From Chryseobacterium sp. 7 (lineage in GTDB: Bacteria > Bacteroidota > Bacteroidia > Flavobacteriales > Weeksellaceae): a stretch of 64,000 nt of DNA. The stretch lies in assembly GCF_003663845.1 (NCBI RefSeq), contig NZ_RCCA01000001.1, positions 1,674,001 through 1,738,000 of the forward strand, given 5' to 3'. A program made the translations under genes and the position numbers. Positions 27,840-34,746 of this stretch are shown here, piece by piece. The notes beneath the pieces are model-generated. The model ran no database searches. It had not been told where the DNA came from and was given only the letters and a program-made list of their open reading frames with translations. The first letter of the stretch is position 1. Each line of letters begins with the position of its first letter.

Positions 27840-28781
27840 ATGGAGCAAAACATTTTAGATTGTGTGATCGTTGGATCTGGGCCTTCTGGCTTCACCGCTG
27901 CTATCTATGCAGCAAGAGCAGACTTGAAACCTGAATTATATACAGGTCTGGAGCCGGGCGGACAATTAACAACCACTACAGAAGTTGACAACTTCCCAGG
28001 GTATCCAGCCGGGATTACAGGTCCTGAAATGATGATGGATCTGCAAAAACAGGCAGAAAGATTTGAAACCAAAGTTCATTACGAAATGATCACTAAAGCT
28101 GAATTCTCTAAAGAAGTAGGCGGTGTTCATAAATTATATACAGGAAACAAAGAAATCCTTGCCAAAACAGTTATTATCTCTACAGGAGCTACTGCAAAAT
28201 ATTTAGGTCTTGACGATGAGAAAAAATATGCAGGAGGCGGTGTTTCAGCTTGTGCTACATGTGATGGATTTTTCTACAGAGGAAAAGATGTGGTAGTAGT
28301 AGGAGCGGGAGATACAGCGGCTGAAGAGGCTACTTACCTTGCAAAACTTTGTAAAAAAGTAACTTTATTGGTAAGAAAAGACGTTTTCAGAGCTTCCAAA
28401 GCAATGGTTCACAGAGTGGAAAGCACTCCGAATATTGAAGTGAAATTCCACCATGAATTAATCGGGATTGAAGGAGAAAACAGTCTGGTAGAAAGAGCCG
28501 TAATCATCAATAACCAGACTCAGGAGAAATCTACAGTGGATGTTGAAGGAATCTTTATCGCGATTGGTCACAAACCTAATACAGATATCTTCGTAGGTCA
28601 GATAGATCTTGATGAGAATGGATACATCGTTACTGAAAAAGGTTCTACAAGAACGAATCTTCCGGGAGTATTTGCTGCTGGTGACGTTCAGGATCATATC
28701 TACAGACAGGCTATTACAGCTGCGGGAAGCGGATGTATGTCTGCAATGGATGCAGAAAAATACTTAGCTGAATTACACTAA
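27840..28781 (+). CDS. trxB: Thioredoxin-disulfide reductase
   Basis: A 313-residue FAD/NADPH flavoenzyme that keeps thioredoxin reduced. The FAD-binding motif is VIVGSGPSGFTAAIYAARA, the redox pair is CATC (Cys 138 and Cys 141), the NADPH motif is VVVVGAGDTAAEEATYLA, and the C-terminal FAD site is GVFAAGDVQD. Length is standard for the low-molecular-weight class. A terminator follows at 28804. Confidence 0.96.
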   Translation: MEQNILDCVIVGSGPSGFTAAIYAARADLKPELYTGLEPGGQLTTTTEVDNFPGYPAGITGPEMMMDLQKQAERFETKVHYEMITKAEFSKEVGGVHKLYTGNKEILAKTVIISTGATAKYLGLDDEKKYAGGGVSACATCDGFFYRGKDVVVVGAGDTAAEEATYLAKLCKKVTLLVRKDVFRASKAMVHRVESTPNIEVKFHHELIGIEGENSLVERAVIINNQTQEKSTVDVEGIFIAIGHKPNTDIFVGQIDLDENGYIVTEKGSTRTNLPGVFAAGDVQDHIYRQAITAAGSGCMSAMDAEKYLAELH

Positions 28782-28803
28782 TCGTATTCAACTTATATAA
28801 CAT

Positions 28804-28832
28804 AAAGCGTGCCCGATGGGTGCGCTTTTTTT
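28804..28832 (+). terminator. Terminator after trxB
   Basis: Arms AAGCGTGCCC and GGGTGCGCTT around GAT, with two G-T pairs, followed by seven T. Confidence 0.82.
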
Positions 28833-28845
28833 ATCTATTCATTTT

Positions 28846-28937
28846 GAACCATTAAGGATATTGAAGTTGTGAAGGGAAGTTAAGAAACATCAGAGATGTT
28901 TTAGAAAGTGTGGAGTTTCTTCTTAATATCCTTGCGT
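28846..28937. repeat. Intergenic inverted-repeat element C1
   Basis: The left end GAACCATTAAGGATATTGAAG and the right end CTTCTTAATATCCTTGCG share inverse copies of AAGGATATT. The left end has the same AACCATTAAG opening as element A. No ORF inside. Confidence 0.5.
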
Positions 28938-28956
28938 TTCCCCAACAGCATTTGTA

Positions 28957-29140
28957 TTTTTTGTTGGGTAATCGCAAGGGCGCAAAGTTTTTCTAATCTT
29001 TATGTAGTTTTAAGGCGTAGGAAAATGGAAGATTTTCAGCAAAAAGTATAGGTTATCAATTTTATCGGAGATAAAATCTTTGCGCCTTATAACATTCTTT
29101 TTTTAATATTACTTGCGTCTTTGCGTTTTCCAACAAAAAT
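28957..29140. repeat. Intergenic inverted-repeat element C2
   Basis: The left end reads TTTTTGTTGGGTAATCGCAA followed by GGGCGCAAAG. The right end, reverse-complemented, reads TTTTTGTTGGAAAACGCAAA followed by GACGCAAG. Both carry TTTTTGTTGG plus two CGCAA-type words. About 185 bp, no ORF; it directly abuts element C1 and fills the trxB-VOC gap. Confidence 0.6.
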
Positions 29141-29198
29141 ATTTCTTCATATCAATTACCCAATGAGAAATTAATGAAATATCTAATGAAAACATTAA

Positions 29199-29206
29199 TA
29201 TATTTG
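29199..29206 (+). promoter_or_regulatory. Candidate -7 element of the VOC gene
   Basis: TATATTTG is an exact TAnnTTTG match 66 bp before ATG 29272. The -33 region does not show TTTG. Confidence 0.35.
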
Positions 29207-29271
29207 TGAAATTGCAAAACGATCTGAATTTGCACATAAGAAACTATCAACTGAATAAAAACGAATAAAAA

Positions 29272-29649
29272 ATGAAAAGAGTAACTGCTATTGGAGGAAT
29301 CTTCTTTAAGTGTAAAGACCCGGAACAAGTAAATGAATGGTACAAAACCCACCTTGGATTACCAACCAGCCCATATGGTGCCAAATTCGACTGGAAAGAT
29401 GAAGAATCTGATAAAAAAGGATATACCTTATGGAGCCCTTTTAAAGAATCAACTCAGTATTTTGAGCCCTCTACTAAAGAATTTATGATTAATTATCATG
29501 TGGAAAATATTGAAGCACTGGTAGAAGCACTGAAAAAAGAAGGGGTAACAGTATTGGATGAGGTAGCAACATACGAATACGGAAAGTTTGTGCACATCCT
29601 GGATCCGGAAGGAAATAAAATCGAATTATTCGAACCGGTAGGAGAGTAG
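29272..29649 (+). CDS. VOC-family (glyoxalase/dioxygenase-fold) protein
   Basis: A 125-residue single VOC protein: RVTAIGGIFFKCKDPEQVNEWYKTHLGLPTS starts the first beta-alpha-beta-beta-beta module and VENIEALVEALKKEGVTVLDEVATYEYGKFVHILDPEGNKIELFEP ends the second. The final Glu in IELFEP is the usual metal ligand position. Substrate unknown. Repeat elements lie on both sides (28957-29140 and 29697-29745). Confidence 0.9.
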   Translation: MKRVTAIGGIFFKCKDPEQVNEWYKTHLGLPTSPYGAKFDWKDEESDKKGYTLWSPFKESTQYFEPSTKEFMINYHVENIEALVEALKKEGVTVLDEVATYEYGKFVHILDPEGNKIELFEPVGE

Positions 29650-29696
29650 TGCTTTTCTGTAGAATGACAAACATTATAACTGAAGACGCAATCATT

Positions 29697-29745
29697 CCCC
29701 TCCCCTGGAGGGGTGGTGAAAATTCAAAGAATTTTTGATGGGAGG
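29697..29745. repeat. Short double-hairpin repeat
   Basis: CCCCTCC-CCT-GGAGGGG (29697-29713) is followed by AAAATTC-AAA-GAATTTT (29719-29735). Sequences of this kind recur between genes in Chryseobacterium-like genomes, from memory. It lies 50 bp after the VOC gene. The rest of 29746-29918 shows nothing I can support. Confidence 0.5.
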
Positions 29746-29918
29746 TCTATACACTTCTATCCATCATTCAACTTTGCATGGAGCTGCACAAGAGTAAATT
29801 TTAAATAAAGCTTCTAAAATACCAGTATCAGGTGGCTTCCAGAAAATAATTCAACAAAAATAATTCCCCTGATTCCTAGTATATTATTAAGTTTTGTTAA
29901 AATTTGTGATGCAAAAGT

Positions 29919-29949
29919 TTTGCAGAAAATAAAAATCGTTCTATATTTG
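29919..29949 (+). promoter_or_regulatory. tRNA-Ser promoter
   Basis: TTTG (29919-29922), 19 bp, then TATATTTG (29942-29949): an exact fit to the Bacteroidota consensus TTTG-N19-TAnnTTTG. The tRNA starts 34 bp further on. Confidence 0.72.
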
Positions 29950-29983
29950 CACCACTGAAAACAACGGTATAGCCGGAGTTTAA

Positions 29984-30068
29984 GGAGAGTTGGCAGAGTG
30001 GTCGATTGCGGCAGTCTTGAAAACTGTTGACTGTAACAGGTCCGGGGGTTCGAATCCCTCACTCTCCG
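29984..30068 (+). tRNA. tRNA-Ser (anticodon TGA)
   Basis: The 7-bp acceptor stem GGAGAGT/ACTCTCC closes the structure, with G as discriminator. The anticodon arm CAGTC-TTGAAAA-CTG places TGA in the loop, the long variable arm typical of serine tRNA is present, and the T arm reads GGGGGTTCGAATCCCTC. CCA is not encoded. A terminator hairpin starts 3 bp later. Confidence 0.95.
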
Positions 30069-30070
30069 CA

Positions 30071-30106
30071 AAAAAGCCTTGAATCAAAAGATTCAAGGCT
30101 TTTTTT
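30071..30106 (+). terminator. Twin terminator 1 (after tRNA-Ser)
   Basis: A 15-bp perfect stem AAAAAGCCTTGAATC / GATTCAAGGCTTTTT with an AAAA loop, then more T. Over 34 bases it differs at only two positions from the hairpin at 30384. Confidence 0.9.
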
Positions 30107-30169
30107 ATATCTGGATGAACAGAATAACATTTTAGTAGAAATTATTAGGAGTAATTGAATAAAAGGCTA

Positions 30170-30203
30170 TTGATCCCCTTTTCAATTATATTTATTATTT
30201 TTG
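30170..30203 (+). promoter_or_regulatory. Candidate promoter of the GG-leader peptide gene
   Basis: TTG (30170-30172), 23 bp, TATTTTTG (30196-30203). This fits the Flavobacterium form TTG-N17-23-TAnnTTTG. The ATG follows at 30220, so the leader would be very short. Confidence 0.42.
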
Positions 30204-30219
30204 ATATAAATATAATTGA

Positions 30220-30348
30220 ATGAAAAATTTAGAAAACAGAAAAATTGAACAAACAAAATTAAAAACTATCAAAGGAGGAACTTTAGTTTATACTGAAGAT
30301 CCTAAGCCAACGACGTCTCCCCAAGGTGCTGGAGAAGTTATAAAATAG
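30220..30348 (+). CDS. GG-leader small peptide (bacteriocin/RiPP-precursor-like)
   Basis: ATG 30220 opens a 42-residue peptide: a charged helical leader (MKNLENRKIEQTKLKTIKGG) ending in a double glycine at residues 19-20, then a 22-residue core with TLVYTEDPKPTTSPQGAGEVIK character. The LKxIKGG leader matches the double-glycine leaders seen in Bacteroidota bacteriocin-like/natural-product precursor families, which are cleaved on export by C39-peptidase ABC transporters. The core has no Cys, one Tyr and many Thr/Pro, so lanthionine chemistry is unlikely. No transporter or modifying enzyme is adjacent. The gene has its own likely promoter and terminator and sits alone between twin hairpins beside tRNA-Ser. 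Confidence 0.68.
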   Translation: MKNLENRKIEQTKLKTIKGGTLVYTEDPKPTTSPQGAGEVIK

Positions 30349-30383
30349 CAATTTTGTCTAATACAATAGTGTTAGTGTTACAT

Positions 30384-30419
30384 AAAAAAGCCTTGAACCA
30401 AAGGATTCAAGGCTTTTTA
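30384..30419. terminator. Twin terminator 2 (after the peptide gene)
   Basis: AAAAAGCCTTGAA and the inverse TTCAAGGCTTTTT form a stem, with C-for-T and G-for-A changes near the loop relative to the hairpin at 30071. It can also serve the convergent phzF-like gene that ends at 30446. Confidence 0.85.
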
Positions 30420-30445
30420 TTGTTGCATATTTCTTTATATAGCTT

Positions 30446-31234
30446 TTACTCTATCCAAAAGTATCCCACAGAATAAGTTCTTGCCTTTCCTGCCACAATT
30501 ACCCTTTCATTTTTATTCTCACAATAAAGCTGGCCGCCTCTTTCAGAAATCTGGCGGGCAAAAAGGGTATCTTTTCCTAATCTTTCAGACCAGAACGGAA
30601 TAAGTGAGCAGTGTGCAGAACCAGTAACAGGATCTTCAAGAATTGAAGATTGTGAAGTAAAATACCTTGAGACAAAATCGCTGTTTGTACCTGTTGATGT
30701 TACAATAACGCCGCCCGGATCCAGATTGATAAGATCAAAAATAGACCTTTCAATCTCAATGTTTTTTATATCCTCCTCAGAATCGTATACCAAGACATAG
30801 TCTCTTGCTTTGAAGACTTCTTTAGGCTGCATATTCAGTGATTGGGCTATTGTATCCGGAAGAGCAGCAACTTCGGGCATTCTTGATGGGAAGTCCATGT
30901 AATACATCCCGTCTTTGACATCTACAGTTAGCTCACCGCTTTTGGTGTCAAATGTTATTCTGTTGCTCTTATAGTTTAAGATGGTAGCTAAGCAGTGCGC
31001 GGTGGCAAGGGTAGCATGTCCACATAAGTCCATTTCTATTTCAGGGGTAAACCATCTCAGGTGTATTGTATTGCCATTATCAATGAAGAAAGCTGTTTCT
31101 GCTACAGCATTTTCACGGGCTATTTTTAATAGGATCTCATCAGGTAACCAATTTTTTAATGGAACTACACATGCAGGATTTCCATGGAAAATCTCATCTG
31201 TAAAGGCATCTATTTGGTATAATTCTAACTTCAT
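30446..31234 (-). CDS. PhzF-family isomerase-like protein
   Basis: A 262-residue member of the PhzF/diaminopimelate-epimerase fold. The N-terminal half has YQIDAFTDEIFHGNPACVVPL and RENAVAETAFFI with the catalytic Glu; MDLCGHATLATAHCL follows; the second half has DPVTGSAHCSLIPFWSERLGK. Family members isomerise small acids; there are no phenazine genes here, so the substrate is unknown. It is divergent from the AraC-type regulator at 31374. Confidence 0.92.
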   Translation of the reverse strand: MKLELYQIDAFTDEIFHGNPACVVPLKNWLPDEILLKIARENAVAETAFFIDNGNTIHLRWFTPEIEMDLCGHATLATAHCLATILNYKSNRITFDTKSGELTVDVKDGMYYMDFPSRMPEVAALPDTIAQSLNMQPKEVFKARDYVLVYDSEEDIKNIEIERSIFDLINLDPGGVIVTSTGTNSDFVSRYFTSQSSILEDPVTGSAHCSLIPFWSERLGKDTLFARQISERGGQLYCENKNERVIVAGKARTYSVGYFWIE

Positions 31235-31311
31235 GACTGATAATATTTCATTTGTATAAAGATAATCTATTTCCTACAGGGAGATTTATAATATTTTTTT
31301 TAAAAAATCAT

Positions 31312-31345
31312 TTTGTACTATTCTCATTCGTATGCAATATATTTG
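31312..31345 (+). promoter_or_regulatory. Promoter of the AraC-type regulator
   Basis: TTTG (31312-31315), 22 bp, TATATTTG (31338-31345), a good Bacteroidota promoter; ATG 31374 is 28 bp downstream. Confidence 0.52.
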
Positions 31346-31373
31346 AATATAAAATTTATACAGCTGATCTTAT

Positions 31374-32141
31374 ATGACAAAGCTTTTACTTTTCTTTTCA
31401 ACCGGGTACTTTATTTATCTTGGACGCGCTGTTGATACCGTAGTTCATGAGCATCATGCGATACAGATTGCTCTAAGCCTTGAGGATAAGATAGAGGTGA
31501 TTTCATCAGGCTCTGTGATTAAGTATAAAGCTGTAATTATTGATTCTGATGAACCTCATGAATGCAGAACCTATGATAATACATTCTTATTGATCAGCAT
31601 TGATCCTGAATGTAAAATTGGGGCAGGTCTTAAAAAATCTTATCTATCCGGGCAAAAAATAACCACATTGCCTGAAACAATGGTGGAAGAATTGTTGGAA
31701 GATATCAAGCCGCTGCTGGAGAGCAATACATCAGCTGATCCTCTTTTCAATACGATCCTTCATTTTCTCCAGAAACTATCAAACACAGGTGAAACTGAGG
31801 AAATGGATGAGAGAATCATGAAGGTTCTTGATATTCTTAAGCAACCTGGAATTGAGCCTCTGAAAATTGAAAGTTTATCAGCTGTAGTCTATCTTTCTCC
31901 AAGCAGACTCATACATTTATTTACAGAACAGGTGGGTATTCCGATAAGGAAGTATATTCTGTGGGCAAGACTGTTAAGAGCATTACAATATATCTTTGAT
32001 GGCTATCCTTATACAGATGCGGCTCTGGAAGCTGGTTTTTCAGATGCTCCGCATTTCAACCGTACTTTCAAGAGGATGTTTGGACAGTCTCCTTCATTTT
32101 TATTGCAGAATAGCCAAATCATACAAGCCCATGTAAAATAA
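31374..32141 (+). CDS. AraC-family transcriptional regulator
   Basis: A 255-residue regulator with an N-terminal cupin-like sensing region (HHAIQIALSLEDKIEVISSGSVIKYKAVIIDSDEPHEC) and a C-terminal double helix-turn-helix (IESLSAVVYLSPSRLIHLFTEQVGIPIRKYILWARLLRAL ... AALEAGFSDAPHFNRTFKRMFGQSPSFLL). Effector unknown. It is divergent from the phzF-like gene and upstream of a YdjM-like membrane protein, both possible targets. Confidence 0.9.
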   Translation: MTKLLLFFSTGYFIYLGRAVDTVVHEHHAIQIALSLEDKIEVISSGSVIKYKAVIIDSDEPHECRTYDNTFLLISIDPECKIGAGLKKSYLSGQKITTLPETMVEELLEDIKPLLESNTSADPLFNTILHFLQKLSNTGETEEMDERIMKVLDILKQPGIEPLKIESLSAVVYLSPSRLIHLFTEQVGIPIRKYILWARLLRALQYIFDGYPYTDAALEAGFSDAPHFNRTFKRMFGQSPSFLLQNSQIIQAHVK

Positions 32142-32174
32142 CCAACAGATCTTTGCCTATATAAAATTGATATT

Positions 32175-32834
32175 ATGTATGCAATAAACCACGCTGCAAC
32201 GGCTCTGCTGATTAAAAAAAATAATCCGGAAGTCCCATTGTTTCCACTTTTGATTTCCGTACAATTTGTAGAAGTGTTATGGGTGTTTTTTAATTATTTT
32301 GGTTGGGAGCATTTTTCTGTTTATGGGGGTAGGGTACATCTGGATTTTCTGCCTTATTCACATTCTGTTTTTTCAGGAGTGGCAGCAGCCGTACTTTCGT
32401 TTTGTGTCATCAACTGGGGCTATAAAAACAAAAAAATGGCCATAGCCTTTGCCATTGGGGTTGTGTCCCATGTTATTATTGATGTGATCTTTCATGAAAA
32501 GGATATTCAGCTGTCACCATTTTCTGCCAAACCTGTTTTAGGGCTTGGAATTCTTGATTATCCTATGTTGAATTTTATTATTGAGTTTGCATATGGGATC
32601 TTTTGCTGGTGGTATTTTAAAGGAAGTAAATCTTTGCTTTGGGTAATCATTATTTTTAATATTCTTGATTTACCGATGATGCTGGCACACGGTGATGCAT
32701 TGACTCCTTTTGTCAAGTACCCTTTTATTCTACCTTCGGTTATACTATTCCAGATCCTTATTACATGGTATTTTGTGTACCGTTATGCCCATTCAAAAAA
32801 CGATAAAAATGGTTCTGTTATGGAAGAAATTTAA
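32175..32834 (+). CDS. Polytopic membrane protein, YdjM/metal-dependent-hydrolase-like
   Basis: A 219-residue protein with about six hydrophobic segments. His residues near the membrane, in INHAATALLI, LPYSHSVFSG and VVSHVIIDVIFHEKD, follow the pattern of the inner-membrane YdjM-like putative metal-dependent hydrolases. Activity is unproven for the family. It starts 33 bp after the AraC gene and shares its direction. Confidence 0.72.
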   Translation: MYAINHAATALLIKKNNPEVPLFPLLISVQFVEVLWVFFNYFGWEHFSVYGGRVHLDFLPYSHSVFSGVAAAVLSFCVINWGYKNKKMAIAFAIGVVSHVIIDVIFHEKDIQLSPFSAKPVLGLGILDYPMLNFIIEFAYGIFCWWYFKGSKSLLWVIIIFNILDLPMMLAHGDALTPFVKYPFILPSVILFQILITWYFVYRYAHSKNDKNGSVMEEI

Positions 32835-32875
32835 TGCTGGTGTAAAAATTATTCCCTTCAAAATCAGTATAGTAT

Positions 32876-32908
32876 AAAGGCATCACTGTTTTTTGTGATG
32901 CCTTTTTT
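32876..32908 (+). terminator. Terminator after the YdjM-like gene
   Basis: Arms AAGGCATCAC and GTGATGCCTT around a T-rich loop, then a T run. It also faces the ars-type cluster ending at 33071; the 32909-33070 gap has no supported gene. Confidence 0.85.
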
Positions 32909-33070
32909 ATAGAAGATCTCAGATTATTCATAGTACCATTTCCTTTCAATAATAAACTTATTTTTACGAGAAGTAGTAATACCATGATTTTTATTAAAAG
33001 GCCAATGTTATCTGGAAAAATCTGCGGATAATGAATAAACGGGTAAGAAATTTTAATTTGGGCTGCATAA

Positions 33071-33682
33071 TTATCTTTTGATGTTAGAAAAAACATAGAA
33101 CATTTCTTTAGCAATTTCTAAACTTCTTTCTGCATACACTTTTTCCTGTTCCGAAGTATGGTCTGAAATTTTAGGATCGTCAAAAGTGATGGGGATTCTT
33201 TTATCTGCACCTGGAATGAACGGGCATCCGCCATCTGCCTGTGAGCAAGTCATAATTGCTGCAAATCCCGAAACTGGATTGTAGAGATTGTCATATTTTT
33301 TAGAAAAGCCAATAACGGGTAGGCTATTGTCATCGTATCTTATTACATACACCGGATTGGCTGTATCGGCAATGCTGAAAACTCTGAACCCTTGATCATT
33401 CAGGGTTTCTGCAACTTTAGGAAATAAAGCTGTAATTTCTGTTCCTCCCGAATAACAGTGAACTTTCGGAATCGCAAAGAAAGAAGCCGCTGCCTGTGCC
33501 CAAATCTGAGCCAAATGACTTCGGCGGGAATTATGGGTGCAGATGAAATTCAGATTAATTTCTTTGTCTTCATCTACTTTTTGCCTGATGAAGCTGATCA
33601 ATGGCTCCAAAACCTCTTTTCTGTTGGAATTTATAGTATCCAATCGTAAAGAATGAATAATATTTAATATTTCTTGATACAT
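33071..33682 (-). CDS. arsC: Low-molecular-weight phosphatase-type arsenate reductase
   Basis: A 203-residue protein of the LMW tyrosine phosphatase/arsenate reductase fold. The phosphate-loop C-x5-R appears as ICTHNSRRSHLAQIWAQ. A second cysteine region lies at IMTCSQADGGCPFIPG and an Asp in ITFDDPK. This longer form in Bacteroidota ars clusters is generally annotated as arsenate reductase, reducing arsenate to arsenite. It is last of three minus-strand genes after arsR and the DUF6428 gene. No ACR3/ArsB efflux gene is adjacent. Confidence 0.85.
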   Translation of the reverse strand: MYQEILNIIHSLRLDTINSNRKEVLEPLISFIRQKVDEDKEINLNFICTHNSRRSHLAQIWAQAAASFFAIPKVHCYSGGTEITALFPKVAETLNDQGFRVFSIADTANPVYVIRYDDNSLPVIGFSKKYDNLYNPVSGFAAIMTCSQADGGCPFIPGADKRIPITFDDPKISDHTSEQEKVYAERSLEIAKEMFYVFSNIKR

Positions 33683-33701
33683 AAGGTTTTGATAAGTTTA
33701 A

Positions 33702-34175
33702 TTAACAGCAGCCTGATCCCGGAGTACAAGCAGATGTTGGGTTTGCAGATAATTCAGACAGGTTTCTCTTTTGTTTTTCGGATGGAATACCACAGGCTTC
33801 CTGTGCAAGGCAGGCTGTCGTTTTGTTTTTCAGGACGAAGTTTTTACCGTTAAATTCCAAATCATACTTGCCAATAGTCTCTCCCTGATATTCTACTTCA
33901 ATTTCTGAGTCTTCTATTCTCAGTTTTTCTTCAGAAAGCTGGATGATATGAATTAGCTTTCCCGGTTTCAGGCGATGTTCATAGTCATCAGCGTTCCATA
34001 ACTGGAAGTTGACCACTTTTTCATTTCTGATTACTCCTCCGCAATCGATGAATTTTTTTATAATTTGTCCTACTTCCGTAATATGGAAGTGTTCAGGAAC
34101 AAAGTTTCCGTTTTCTAATTGAAATTCAACATTTTCCAGCGTTGGGAGAATTTCTTTAATTTCTGATAGTCTCAT
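33702..34175 (-). CDS. DUF6428 protein of the ars cluster
   Basis: A 157-residue protein with a folded N-terminal 120 residues (LSEIKEILPTLENVEFQLENGNFVPEHFHITEVG) and a tail holding several cysteines (ACLAQEACG and ACTPGSGCC). DUF6428 proteins are typical companions of ArsR and arsenate reductase in Bacteroidota; the Cys tail suggests metalloid binding, but that is inference. It starts below its own copy of the ArsR operator (34198-34218) and ends 19 bp before the arsenate reductase. Confidence 0.82.
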   Translation of the reverse strand: MRLSEIKEILPTLENVEFQLENGNFVPEHFHITEVGQIIKKFIDCGGVIRNEKVVNFQLWNADDYEHRLKPGKLIHIIQLSEEKLRIEDSEIEVEYQGETIGKYDLEFNGKNFVLKNKTTACLAQEACGIPSEKQKRNLSELSANPTSACTPGSGCC

Positions 34176-34197
34176 AGTAGATTAAATTTAGTTAGTG

Positions 34198-34218
34198 TTA
34201 TATTGCAATATTACGATG
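34198..34218 (-). promoter_or_regulatory. ArsR-type operator copy 1 (DUF6428 gene)
   Basis: A 21-bp sequence with the 12-bp palindrome ATATTGCAATAT at its centre, identical base for base to 34579-34599. On the minus strand it contains TAATATTG, one change from the -7 consensus TAnnTTTG, about 30 bp before the DUF6428 start. Repressor binding there would block the promoter. Confidence 0.72.
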
Positions 34219-34238
34219 TGTTTATTTAAAAAAATGCC

Positions 34239-34568
34239 TTAACAGCATTGCTTTATTATGACATCCTGATTAAAAAACAGGTTGAACTCATTTTGAAATT
34301 GTTTCCAAATACTTTCATTAATGCAGTAGCATACAGATTTTCCCTCAATTGAACCTTTTATGATTCCCATATTTTTTAGTTCTTTTAAATGTTGAGAAAT
34401 TGTGGCCTGGGCAAGTCCGAGCTCTTCAACAAGATCATTACAGATGCATGCTTTTTGATTGATGATATATTGTAAAATGGCTATTCTGGCCGGATGTCCC
34501 AAAACTTTAAGCAGAGAAGCCAGCTTATTTTGTTCTTCAGTATAGATATCTGTTTTAGTAACACCCAT
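34239..34568 (-). CDS. arsR: ArsR-family metalloregulator
   Basis: About 109 residues from ATG 34568 (MGVTKTDIYTEEQ). A longer start at 34589 would translate through the operator, so I reject it. Winged-helix residues are clear: LKVLGHPARIAILQYI, ACICNDLVEELGLAQATISQHLKELKNMGII. Cys pairs at CIC and in the C-terminal KQCC are likely metalloid ligands. It would repress itself and the downstream ars genes until As(III) or Sb(III) binds. Confidence 0.92.
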   Translation of the reverse strand: MGVTKTDIYTEEQNKLASLLKVLGHPARIAILQYIINQKACICNDLVEELGLAQATISQHLKELKNMGIIKGSIEGKSVCYCINESIWKQFQNEFNLFFNQDVIIKQCC

Positions 34569-34578
34569 TATTGTAATT

Positions 34579-34599
34579 TTATATTGCAATATTACGATG
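34579..34599 (-). promoter_or_regulatory. ArsR-type operator copy 2 (arsR itself)
   Basis: Second copy of the 21-bp ATATTGCAATAT-centred box, 11 bp upstream of the arsR ATG, again overlapping a TAATATTG -7-like element on the minus strand. Indicates autorepression. Confidence 0.72.
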
Positions 34600-34706
34600 A
34601 TAAATTAATTTAGCAATGAAAAAGCATAATTAATTTTAATGAGTTGTAGTTAAATATATGAATGTTAGTTGTTTATAGCTGTTCTGTTGAGAGGGAATCT
34701 GAAATA

Positions 34707-34738
34707 AAAAAGATGAAGCAAAATTGGCTTCATCTTTT
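34707..34738 (-). terminator. Terminator after the cyclic-nucleotide phosphodiesterase
   Basis: Arms AAAAGATGAAGC and GCTTCATCTTTT, just past the stop at 34747; on the minus strand it runs into T-rich sequence. Confidence 0.82.
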
Positions 34739-34746
34739 AATATATC

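Noticed and set aside
29814..30071. Minus-strand 85-codon frame starting MRRVRDSNPR
   Set aside because: It is the antisense translation of tRNA-Ser, a well-known spurious ORF; the initial RVRDSNPR comes from the T arm.
32818..33114. Minus-strand 98-codon frame between the ars cluster and the YdjM-like gene
   Set aside because: It starts inside the arsenate reductase 3' end, reads through a terminator and overlaps the end of the YdjM-like gene; looks like chance.
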